In this document: positions 1 to 9,402 of the stretch, piece by piece
Numbering within the stretch: the first letter of the stretch is position 1
How the letters are laid out: each line of letters starts with the position of its first letter
Source: Alviniconcha marisindica
Lineage: Eukaryota > Mollusca > Gastropoda > Provannidae
Assembly (NCBI GenBank): GCA_018857735.1
Contig: JABMCL010003792.1
Location: forward strand, 312,001-376,000
Direction: 5' to 3'
Length of the DNA: 64,000 bases
Program-made: the position numbers and the translations under genes
Notes under the pieces: model-generated
What the model was told of the DNA's origin: nothing
Seen by the model: the letters and a program-made list of their open reading frames with translations, nothing else
Database searches by the model: none

Positions 1-220
1 ACTCACACACACACACACATGCACACACATGCACACACATATGCACACACCCACACAAACTCTCTCTCTCTCTCTCATGTATACACATGCACACTCTCTC
101 TCCCACTCACTCAAACACCCACACTCTCTCACTCACTCAAACACACGCACACACACACACGCACATACACTAACACACACATGCATACACAAACACACAC
201 ACACACACACACACAGTGAG
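1..220. repeat. CA/TC-rich microsatellite
   Basis: Interrupted CACACA, CTCTCT and CATGCACA runs in the ALDH6A1 intron at the window edge. Open frames here are repeat artefacts. Confidence 0.9.
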
Positions 221-350
221 TATGAACCCGGGCAACATGTTGTGTTGGCAACTTTCATGTACACTAACATTACACTTCCAGACCACTCTCTTTGAATCAG
301 GTGATTATTTATTTTTGTGGTTTTCCATTCCGCAATGCCTGTGGTTTCAG

Positions 351-498
351 ATGTTTCCCATGGCAGTAGTCTGTGGCAACACCAGCGTCCTGAAACCATC
401 AGAGCGTGACCCAGGTGCCACCATGATTCTGATGGAGTTGGCGCGAGAGGCGGGGCTGCCCCCTGGTGTCGTCAACGTCATCCATGGCCGCCACGATG
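351..498 (+). CDS. ALDH6A1: ALDH6A1 exon (first in window)
   Basis: It starts after a TTTCAG acceptor at a codon boundary with [13 protein letters not shown]. It ends GAT-G before donor GTAAGA, so it leaves phase 1. Its encoded segment is the NAD-binding region conserved in the MMSDH family. Confidence 0.93.
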
Positions 499-1672
499 GT
501 AAGAGAGACTAATGCTGCCATGCTAAATAAACTTGAGTGGTCATGCCTCGGTCATTTACAGCTGTTATAGTGATGAGGGAGACTGGTTCCAACACGCTGA
601 ACAGATACCGTGTACACAGTTTGAGGCAAGTGATCAGTATCTTACTAGTGCTGCCATGCTAAATAAACTTGAGTGGTCATGCCTCTGTCATTTACAGCTG
701 ATATAGTGATGAGGGAGACTGGTTCCAACACGCTGAACAGATACCGTGTACACAGTTTGAGGCAAGTGATCAGTTATCTTTTACAGTCGCCAAACACTCT
801 CTGCCAATTAAGTATCCTAAATACTGAATCGATACTGAGTACACAGTTGAGGAAAGTGATCAGTTATCTTTTAGACACCAAACACTCTGGCAATGAAATA
901 TCCTAAATACTGAATCGATACTGAGTACACAGTTGAGGAAAGTGATCAGTTATCTTTTAGTCACCAAACACTCTGGCAATTAAGTATCATACCAGTGACA
1001 ACAGAAATAACAGCAAGGCATGGAATGCAGCAAGAATGGACGAAATATTATGGTCTGCTTGCCTCCAGCTTGGTTATGGCCTTCAGCATGTGCATGGCTT
1101 CATTCACCCTGAAGACTTCACTTGCTACTGTTGGCTGTGTGTCTATATTCGCCTTGAAGACTTCACTTTGCTAATTTTGGCTGTGTGTCTATTCGCCCTG
1201 AAGACTTCACTTGCTAATGTTGGCTGTGTGGTTGATTTTAGCTGTGAAGACTTCACTTGCTAATGTTGGCTATGTTCTTTATTTCAGCTGTGAAGACTTC
1301 ACTTGCTAACATTGGCTTTGTGATTTATTTCAGCTGTGAACTTCATCTGCGACAACCCAGCCATCAAGGCCATCTCCTTTGTGGGGTCTGACCAGGCCGT
1401 GAGTATCCAGCATTGCCTCCTGTCTTTGCCAGCGAACATTTGCATGCTCTCATTCACGCGCATGTGCACACGCGCATACACACATGCAGCAACACACAGT
1501 TACCCATATATACGCACATGCATGCACACATTCATGCACACATGAGTGCACACACATGCATGCATGCACACATTCATGTGCACATGAGTGCACACACATG
1601 CATGCATGCACACATTCATGTGCACATGAGTGCACACACATGCATGCATGCACACATTCATTACACACACAA

Positions 1673-1762
<90 letters not shown>

Positions 1763-2708
1763 TAATTGGTTTTTAATGCCCAGTAGACCATGACAGTTAT
1801 ATAAGGGTGAAATACACTCACACACACACAATACACGTTCAGGAGCTGTGTGAGAGTCGAGGTGGCCGTCCTGGGCTGTCCGTCCTAACGAGCCTTCTGG
1901 TTTCCGTGGACGTAAATAATTATTGAACCATGCTTCGGCATTGGTCACAACTTGTCCCTAATATGTCACTGACATCTGAGGACATTAAGCATCACTTCAC
2001 CACCACCACCACACACACACTCACGCACTGACCACACAGACACACACTGACAAACACCCCCACAGACGCATGCAATGACACTGCCCGCCCCCTGTTGTAG
2101 AAGGGAAGAAACAGTTAAATATGTTTCACAAACAACAGTTGTTGTTTTGTTGTTGTTTTTTTGCCTAAGAAAAAATAATTAAATATTTTAATATGGTTTA
2201 TGAAAAAAGAGAGTTTTATTTTCCCTAATTTCTGTGGTTTTTCTTTTTATTTCACTTCCTTTATTGTTTTCAGGGTCAATACATTTACGAAAGGGGCTCC
2301 AAAAGTGGAAAGAGAGTACAAGCCAACATGGTAAGTTTTTACTCCTGTTTTTCTTTCTTCAGCTTCCTGGCGATGGAACACACACTCCACCATCTCCCCT
2401 CTAACAGTAACAATATACTTTATTCATCCCAGCCGGGAATTAAAGCTGTCATACAAAACCAAGTTCACAAGCAGTGTCGTTGGTTCAGCGACGGAGTCTT
2501 TGGAGCAGTTGTTTTGGCTGTGGAAGTGGGGGCACTGTTCAGAATTTTAGAACTATGCCTTGCAACTAAAAAGTTCTGTCCAACTTACAACTTCAGACTG
2601 TCTCACAACTTTTTTCACAACTCAGCATTTGAAACTGTGTCTCACACTGTCCTTACGTGTGATTATGACTTGTTCTTTTAGCTCATCCCAGACCACCCAC
2701 TCCATCTG

Positions 2709-2775
<67 letters not shown>

Positions 2776-4059
2776 TGTGTGTAGTGTTGTATGGATGTTG
2801 TTTTCATTGTGACACAGAAGTTAGAGTAGGTAGGTGCTGCTGTAGCAGTGTATCATCATCTCTTATTATTATCACTGTATTAAAACCAAGCGTTGGTGCC
2901 TGTAGCAGTGTACCATCATCACTATCAGTCATTAAAGCTTAGCAGTGTACCATCATCACCATCGTTATTATTACACTGTATTAAAACCACAGCGTTTGGT
3001 GCTGTAGCAGTGTACCATCATCACTATCATCATCATCATTATTATCACTGTCATTAAAACCACAGCGTTTGGTGCTGTAGCAGTGTACCATCATCACCAT
3101 CATCATCATCATTATTATTATCGCTGTCATTAAAACCACAGCATTTGGTGCTGTAGCAGTGTACCATCATCATCATCATTATTATGATCACTGTTATTAA
3201 AACCACAGCGTTTGGTGCTGTAGCAGTGTACCATCACCATCATCATCATTATCATTATCACTGTTATTAAAACCACAGCGTTGTGTGTGACAGGGAGCCA
3301 AGAACCACGGAGTGATCATGCCGGACGCCAACAGAGAGAGCACACTCACACAGGTATGAAGCCAGTCATTGACACAGAAGACTTTAACTGGTCAGAAAGC
3401 TGCTTTGAAGTGTCAGTTTTTCTGTTTTTTCTCAAAAGCCAGAGTTAAGCACGATGGAGTGGACACCAAATGGATGGTAACAGTTACGTGTCCGCCATAC
3501 ATTGTGTTTTTTTCCAGCTGCATGAACTCATCGCCTATAAGCTATAGCTTGTTGATGAGCACATGATGATTTTTTGTATGTTTATTTCATCTCGAATAAA
3601 TTTTTGTTTAAACCAACAGTTACGTGCTAGGCTTTGTGTGCACCCAGATATTTTTCGCGGAGTCAAATTCTGTGCAGACTCTACAAAAGTCCTTCAGAAG
3701 AGACTATAAACAGAGGTCCCCTGTGTGTATGCACATGCAAAAAGATCACATATGCACATTAAAGATCCTGTGGTCCATGTCAGAGTTTGGTGGAATATGG
3801 CAACACCAGAATAACCCAGCATGCACTAAAAGTGTCAAGAGTCTTCAGAATGTTGAAGTTGGACACTGCGTGGAAGAACAAAAAGAACTGATTCATTGAT
3901 GATGGTGTTGGGCTAGATGTGATCCTTGTGGCATAGAGCTGCTATTTCAAAGTGAGAACTACAGGTATGGTGGGGACAAATCCAGCCATTCCCAGAACCG
4001 TCCAACTGATTCGGTGTTTGTGGTGTTGGGCTTACACAGTAACAATGTGTACGCTTGCA

Positions 4060-4118
<59 letters not shown>

Positions 4119-7100
4119 TAAACATGTATTTGTATGGCCTTGTTTGATTTCTACACATGCATATTAACTCCATCTCCAGTCATGTTCTTTGTAAAGCGCT
4201 CAGAGCTTTGTAAGAATTTGTGATGGTTATAATTTTTATTGTTATCAATGTTACGGCAGTTGGTGGGCGCTGCATTCGGAGCAGCGGGACAGCGCTGCAT
4301 GGCTCTGTCGACGGCCATTTTTGTGGGCGACTCCAAAAAGTGGATACCTGAATTGGTGGAGCGGGCGAAGAAGCTGAAGGTCACTGCAGGTGAGTTCCAT
4401 GGGGCTTGCATCACGTGACCCGTTTCCTTCCCTCAGTGCATCAGTACTTAAGGGGAGGGGGATAGTTCAGTAGGTAGGATGAGAGCTGGTTTGGCCTAGT
4501 GGTAAGGCGGTAGGCTGGTAAGCGGAAGGACCTCGGTTCGATACCGCTTCGGCTCTCCTTTCTCTTCAAAAGTTGTGGTTTGTGGAGATGGTCTTGTGAC
4601 TTTGTCCCTCACAATTAATGAAACATTAAAACGGCTCTCATCGCTGCCATCTTGATGCAGGTCATTCTGGTGGTGACAGTGTAGCGATAGGTATATACTC
4701 TCCTCTTCCCCCACCTCCATACCCCCTTCCCCCATTCTCCCCGTCCCTAATAAGCCTTATGGTTTCTGTGGACGTTAAGCACCATTTTACTTACTTACTT
4801 ACTCCGTAGGTAGGCGCAATACTGATGTTGGTTTGAGCCCCAGGTGTGGCAAGGGATTTTTTTTCTCCCTGTCCGCTTTCAGTGCAGACTTTCTTATAGT
4901 GTCCATACTGCCCCCATTTGCAATAGACGATTTCTGGAAATAACGGGCGAAGATAATTTGACCGTGTTTTCGTACTCCGGAAGAGTGAAGTCCCCTGAAT
5001 GGAGGCGGCAGCGGAGAAGTGCCGATCTGCGACAGTTGTAGATCTTCAGGCATGGACCTATTATAATTTATACTAGACTACCAGTTGGGGGAACCTACTA
5101 TCCGTCTGCATGTTCCCCACGAACGGGGAGTGCTTGATTGGCATTTCTGATGCTTTTTTTGCCATTTGTTTATGGGTATCCGTCATCTTCCCCACAATGC
5201 TCACTGTACCCCCAACAAAAGCGGGCCTACTCTGCGCTACACCCGCAGGCATTGACCTATATATACAGCTCCATGCCCATAGGCACTTACCGAGTGCAGT
5301 CCCTTGGATTTCCGAAGATCATCTATTGCATGCATGTGTGGACATTAAAAAAATCCCCAACACTGGCAGTCATACCATTGTTTGGACACCCAAAAATACT
5401 GTACATACTCTTTTGGCTCTTGTGCCTTACCCAGGTAAAGTGACTTGAATTTCCTGCAAGGGACAATGAGTGACTACATTTCTCAAACATTATTTATTTT
5501 GACATTCTTGGCCAAGCTCTTCCCAGTTTCCAAGGGACAATTTATGATGTCACACGTGAAGGAGAGCTTTTAACCTTTGAATTTTGAAGTCAGGCTGTTA
5601 ATAATGACATTTATCCGACTTTGTGTGTATCATGCAGTAGCTACAATAGATAAATGAAACTAAAGATACAAACAACCCCCATCCCCCTCCCCAACCCCCC
5701 AAAAAAAGTGAGAACGAAACTGACTAAAAATGTGTGCATGGGTGGGGACATCTGTAATGACAAACAAATGTTTCATTTCATTTTTCTTGACAAAAGAACC
5801 TATTTCTGCCTTGCAGAGATTACAGTTATGTTTTTTGTTTGTTTGCTTCAAACCTTTTTTTTAAGGGGTTAAAAATGCATTGCGCAGGCCACGAGGCAGG
5901 GGCCGATCTGGGGCCACTGATCTCCCCGGAGGCGAAGAAGCGTGTGTGCAGTCTGGTGCAGTCAGGAATAGACGCAGGGGCGAAGGTGTTGCTGGACGGA
6001 CGTGACATCACGGTGCCGGGCTACGAGAAGGGCAACTTTGTGGGGCCCACCATCCTGCACCAAGTGGACGTAAGTCACAGCCATGGGAATGAAGAACAGT
6101 AGTAATAAGAATAATAGATTATTTATGGTGCCCCATCTTGTTAGAGCCCAGAGAGATTACAAAGACATAAGGATATGCTCATTTTATCACACACACACCA
6201 GACACACATATATGCACGCATGCATGCATGCACACATGCACGCACGCACACACACACACGCACGCACCAGACACACACACACACACACACCAGACACACA
6301 CACACACCAGACACACGCACACACACCAGACACACACACACACACACACACAAGACACACACACACATCACACACACGCGCGCCAGACACAGACACAAAC
6401 ACACCACACACACACACACTCCAGACACACACACACACACCAGACACACACACACACACCAGACACACACACACACACCAGACACACACACACACACCAG
6501 ACATACACACACACACCACACACACACACACCAGACACAACACAACACACACACACACCACCAGACACACACACACACACCAGACACACACACACACACC
6601 AGACACACACACACACACCAGACATACACACACACACCACACACACACACACACCACACACACATACACACACACACCAGACACACACACACACACCACA
6701 CACACACACACACACCACACACACACCTTCACAAGACCAGACCAAGTGCAGAAAAGGGGAGGTAAATGGCTTTAGTGACGAGTCAAGCACACAGATCCTA
6801 TCAGGGCAAGAGAGACGGATACAGTGACTAGTTTTCAACACCCAGCCATGTGTGTGGATGGCTGGGAGTGGGGTTAGGGTGGAGGTAGCTAGTGATTGGG
6901 TTTAAACATCCTGTCAACCACGCAGGATCACCCCAGGACAAGAGAAGAAAGGGTGTAGAAGCAGTAGCAAACTGAACTGATACTGAAGTCAGGTTGACAG
7001 GTGTACTGTGTATTTAAGTGAGCTTTTGTATGTAAAACCTGTGGTCTGGTCAGGGCCCGTATGCATGACGAACAGATGTCCCCCAATCACACTTACCTTT

Positions 7101-9402
7101 AAATGGTGATGACATTGAACAAATTGGCATGCATGAAGTGCAAATAGTACTTGTTTGGCCAGCCTAATTGCGTGTAAAGTTATAGATCAGATTTTCGGTG
7201 TTTAAGCAGCCTAAGTGTCTCATAATGTGCTGTGAACACACAAGGTTTTGTGTGGAAGTTTTTACGCGCCATATGTAAATCTTCATTCATTCATGATAGT
7301 GGTGGCTCTGCTGCTAACAGAGGCTATTATTGAACAGAAAAAACACTTCCACGGACCGAAACTGGGCCACATGCCATTGAAGACCACAAATTATTCAAGA
7401 AAATTTGGATTCTTGCGTCAAGATGCGTCATAATCAACACAGACGGCGAAGATGAGCAAATTTCAAATAGTAAGGGGTCACTGGGCGGCTGACGTCTACT
7501 CCGGCAGAAGGCAGGGGTCAGGTCTGTGTTGGTGACTCACTCTTACCATCGGTCAATCTTTTCAGCCATCCATGAAGTGCTACACGGAGGAAATCTTCGG
7601 GCCAGTGCTGGTCAGTATGGAGGTGCCCACGCTGGACGACGCCATCAAGATCGTCAACGCCAACCCCTACGGCAACGGCACGGCCATCTTCACCACCAAC
7701 GGTGCCACGGCCCGCAAGTACACGATGGAGTGCGACGTGGGTCAGGTGGGGGTCAACGTGCCCATCCCCGTCCCGCTGCCCATGTTCTCCTTCACTGGCT
7801 CACGAGGATCTTTCCGGGGAGACACCAACTTCTACGGCAAGCAGGTGAGTGGTGGGGGGGGGGGAGGGGGGCAGGCAGTCCGTGGGAGGAGAGCTGAGCC
7901 TTGCCTCACAGCCTTGGATGGGACCACCATGTGGTAGTGTGTTGACAGGTGGAGTAGAGGGCTCAGCGCTGAGCTCGTAACCCTGCCTCGTTCTTCACAA
8001 GCTTTCAGTCTGATCAGAGATGTTGATATTTGATGAAAACTGAAGACGAGGATGGAAAAAAAGAGCAGAAAGAGAGCTCAAAGGTTATTCTGGTGCCGCT
8101 ACCGTCATAGAGAAGGCAGCAGGAGATGATGACTCCTCCACATTTCAGAGTGTGGCCTCATTCGAGTCGCACGCTGCGTGACGACAGCAAGATTTGGTTT
8201 GTCTGTTCATTTTGTGTCCCTAATGCGTGACAGTGGTTGACCGCTGCTGACCCTTTGGTATTCTTTCAGCTCACAGCTGGTTCAAGTTGCAACTCTGTGT
8301 GAAAGGGCATCTATGTCTACATGCAGATCAAGACAGTGAGGTCATTGTGTAGGTCAAAACCGTGACCTTTCAGTTGACAGCTTGGTAAAGCTGCAAACCT
8401 CTCCGTGTCAGCAGTGTGTCCAGTTCGACACGCAGGTCATGATCTCTTGCTTTGGACCCCACATTTGGAATTCACTCCCACAAGACCTTGGACACTGTTC
8501 AACCCTGTCATCTTTTAAAGCCAAACTGAAAACCATCCTCTTCTCACAGTATTTTTGCCCCAACTAGTATCAATGCCCAGTTTCTGCTACAGTCATAGTC
8601 AGTGTGTGTGCGCGCTCGCACATGAGCACGTGTGATACTGATCAGTGTCATGCACATTTGAATTCATTGCGGTGTGTATGTGTGTTTCCATATAATACTT
8701 TATGAAAATTGTTTTTGATAGGACTGTGTTGTAAATGTGTATAGAATATCATATTTAGGTTGATATGTATTATGTGAGCACTCAGGGTGTTGATGAGCGT
8801 GCGATAAATGTACATTGTTATTATTATTGTGTAGGTCAAAAGCATGCCCTTTCAGCAGGGTGCACACTAACTGGTTATTTCTGGTATTTTACCGGTTAAG
8901 ATCTGCATACTCAGGGGGGGAATCAGCAATTGGTCAGACCTACCGGATTGTCATTTTGTTTGACCGGTTCTGAGGAAAGACCAGCACTGTGAGAGAGTGT
9001 GTGCGCTGTTTGTGCTTGCATGTGTGTGAGTGTGTATGGTGGGGGGTGCTGTGTGTGGGATGGTGTGAGTGTGTGTGTGTGTTCTATGCTGGGAAGGGAG
9101 CTGGGTGTTTGCTAATGCAGTTGCAGTAAGTTGTATAGACAACTGTGTATCTGACCAGTTCAGCGATTATGACCAGTTTCCGTGAACCACCTTCTCCACC
9201 TTAGAGATGTCGCACCGGTTTGAAAAATGTGTAGCATGACCACTGCTTTCAGTTCACAGCTCATTCAAACTGCACCCACCCCTCTCTGTGTCAACAGGGC
9301 ATCCAGTTCTACACGCAGATCAAGACGGTCACCCAGATGTGGCGTGGGGAGGATGCCGATCTGTCCACGGGATCGGCCACAGCCATGCCCGTCATGCGAT
9401 AA
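351..9402 (+). CDS. ALDH6A1: Methylmalonate-semialdehyde dehydrogenase, 3' eight coding exons (5' part outside window)
   Basis: Mitochondrial CoA-dependent aldehyde dehydrogenase of valine and thymine catabolism; it converts malonate or methylmalonate semialdehyde to acetyl- or propionyl-CoA (family knowledge). Exons join(351-498, 1334-1398, 2274-2330, 3294-3353, 4260-4389, 5888-6069, 7566-7844, 9298-9402) give 1026 bp, 341 residues plus TAA, with all phases compatible and GT-AG borders. Visible motifs are [16 protein letters not shown] in the first exon, [18 protein letters not shown] across the second and third, catalytic-cysteine motif [13 protein letters not shown] in the fifth, EEIFGPVL and [20 protein letters not shown] in the seventh, and a C-terminus ending MPVMR. 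The N-terminal part with the transit peptide and first Rossmann strands is not in the window. Intron 2 and the last intron contain degenerate copies of the downstream exon starts. The gene converges on APLF. Confidence 0.95.
511..986. repeat. Tandem duplication, 136-bp unit plus shorter copies
   Basis: The segment starting GCTGCCATGC recurs with an offset of about 136 bases. The GTACACAGTTGAGG-type tail then recurs twice more with about 77-base spacing. Intronic, starting 12 bases after the exon donor. Confidence 0.8.
1105..1333. repeat. Minisatellite carrying copies of the ALDH6A1 1334 acceptor
   Basis: About four units of 55-60 bp with GAAGACTTCACTTGCTAA. The last two carry a TTTTAG or TTTATTTCAG followed by CTGTGAAGACTTCA, matching the true acceptor and exon start (CTGTGAACTTCA). 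Confidence 0.8.
1334..1398 (+). CDS. ALDH6A1: ALDH6A1 exon
   Basis: Acceptor TTTATTTCAG; the two leading bases complete an Ala codon, followed by [21 protein letters not shown]. It ends at a codon boundary before GTGAGT. The upstream intron carries several copies of its acceptor region. Confidence 0.93.
1500..1672. repeat. Minisatellite with 44-bp unit (CA/TG rich)
   Basis: Three to four units containing CACACATGCATGCATGCACA and CATTCATGTGCACATGAGTG, followed directly by a CA microsatellite. Confidence 0.85.
1673..1761. repeat. (CA)n microsatellite
   Basis: Uninterrupted CA dinucleotides for about 85 bases in an ALDH6A1 intron. Confidence 0.98.
1838..2010 (+). mobile_element. Interspersed SINE-like repeat, copy 1
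   Basis: Contains GAGCTGTGTGAGAGTCGAGG, CGAGCCTTCTGGTTTCCGTG and ATGTCACTGACATCTGAGGA. It is nearly the same as 60430-60600, and inverted fragments lie near 15780 and 23830. Four copies in 64 kb show it is a dispersed family. Confidence 0.8.
2274..2330 (+). CDS. ALDH6A1: ALDH6A1 exon
   Basis: A 57-bp exon of 19 codons, encoding [19 protein letters not shown], between TTTTCAG and GTAAGT. Phase 0 on both sides. Confidence 0.94.
2712..2774. repeat. (TG)n microsatellite
   Basis: TG dinucleotides, about 60 bases, intronic. Confidence 0.98.
2825..3280. repeat. Minisatellite with CATCAT tracts, about 75-bp unit
   Basis: Six units with TTAAAACCACAGCGTTTGGT and GCTGTAGCAGTGTACCATCA, then variable CAT/TTA runs. 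The array abuts the acceptor of the exon at 3294; the last unit runs into ACCACAGCGTTGTG before the polypyrimidine-poor TGTGACAG. Confidence 0.85.
3294..3353 (+). CDS. ALDH6A1: ALDH6A1 exon
   Basis: A 60-bp exon encoding [20 protein letters not shown], between TGTGACAG and GTATGA. The family motif GAKNHGVVMPDA is clear. Confidence 0.94.
3615..3850 (+). mobile_element. Interspersed repeat, molluscan type
   Basis: Contains CACATTAAAGATCCTGTGGT, CCATGTCAGAGTTTGGTGG and ATAACCCAGCATGCAC. The pattern resembles a repeat common in gastropod sequences (recalled, not checked). Confidence 0.5.
3895..4035 (+). mobile_element. Interspersed repeat, partner of 13590-13720
   Basis: TGTTGGGCTAGATGTGATCC, TTCAAAGTGAGAACT and nearby bases reappear inverted at 13630-13710, so this is a dispersed element. 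Confidence 0.7.
4064..4118. repeat. (TG)n microsatellite
   Basis: About 55 bases of TG repeats inside or beside the interspersed element. Confidence 0.97.
4260..4389 (+). CDS. ALDH6A1: ALDH6A1 exon with catalytic cysteine
   Basis: Encodes [19 protein letters not shown] and the following helix up to KLKVTA. The Cys in GQRCMA is the family's nucleophile. Acceptor ACGGCAG and donor GTGAGT; it ends phase 1 (G of a Gly codon). Confidence 0.94.
4480..4800 (+). mobile_element. tRNA-derived SINE
   Basis: Begins with a tRNA-like head having A-box TTTGGCCTAGTGG and B-box GGTTCGATACC, then a shared body (CGGCTCTCCTTTCTCT, TTAAAACGGCTCTCATC) also present at 15025-15165. It ends in a (TTAC)n tail near 4790-4802. 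No CCA or good cloverleaf, so not a tRNA gene. Confidence 0.75.
5090..5450. other. Unassigned repeat-like block
   Basis: Contains TGTTCCCCACGAACGGGGAG and GTCATACCATTGTTTGGACA; low similarity to other blocks here. Frames are open for about 100 codons in two registers, but nothing is recognisable. Possibly a decayed transposable element. Confidence 0.35.
5888..6069 (+). CDS. ALDH6A1: ALDH6A1 exon
   Basis: Completes the split Gly codon, then [19 protein letters not shown] to [10 protein letters not shown]. Acceptor TGCGCAG and donor GTAAGT; 182 bp, ends phase 0. Confidence 0.93.
6188..6727. repeat. CA-rich minisatellite with CACCAGA interruptions
   Basis: About 540 bases of CACACA broken at about 18-20-base intervals by CCAGACACAC. 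All open frames in six registers are His/Thr or Cys/Val artefacts. Confidence 0.97.
6890..6960. mobile_element. Fragment of dispersed CCTGTCAACC repeat
   Basis: The ATCCTGTCAACCACGCAGG and CACCCCAGGACAA signature recurs at 25090-25130 and 36090-36120, so this is a short dispersed family. Confidence 0.55.
7566..7844 (+). CDS. ALDH6A1: ALDH6A1 exon
   Basis: The largest exon in view, 279 bp and 93 codons, from [15 protein letters not shown] to [10 protein letters not shown]. It includes EEIFGPVL and [20 protein letters not shown], both diagnostic of MMSDH. Donor GTGAGT, followed by a G-rich tract. Confidence 0.95.
8259..8440 (+). pseudogene. Two decayed tandem copies of ALDH6A1 terminal-exon start
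   Basis: 8264-8340 and 8368-8435 resemble the acceptor and start of the real exon at 9298. Both carry TTTCAG with ACAGCT, then GGCATCTATGTCTACATGCAGATCAAGAC in degraded form, or GTGTCCAGTTCGACACGCAG. Frames and acceptors are damaged. Confidence 0.65.
8440..8835 (+). mobile_element. 3' fragment of a non-LTR retrotransposon
   Basis: The frame ending at TAG 8565-8567 reads [20 protein letters not shown] and [10 protein letters not shown], the typical C-terminal tail after the reverse transcriptase in CR1/RTE/jockey-like elements. The 3' part ends ATAAATGTACATTGTTATTATTATT, a usual LINE tail. It lies within the duplicated terminal-exon sequence. Confidence 0.75.
9298..9402 (+). CDS. ALDH6A1: ALDH6A1 terminal coding exon
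   Basis: Acceptor TCAACAG, then [16 protein letters not shown] to AMPVMR and TAA at 9400-9402. Two decayed copies of its acceptor and start lie upstream, near 8260-8440. I did not find a clear AATAAA downstream in this strand before 11.4 kb, so the 3' UTR end is undefined. Confidence 0.94.
   Translation, partial: GIQFYTQIKTVTQMWRGEDADLSTGSATAMPVMR

Noticed and set aside
4480..4560. Possible tRNA gene
   Set aside because: A- and B-box-like sequences are present but the stems pair poorly and a SINE body follows, with sister copies at 13.2 and 15.0 kb.
6083..6841. Several frames of 120-230 codons rich in His/Thr or Cys/Val
   Set aside because: Translation of a CA-rich minisatellite; no start context, splice sites or conserved motif.
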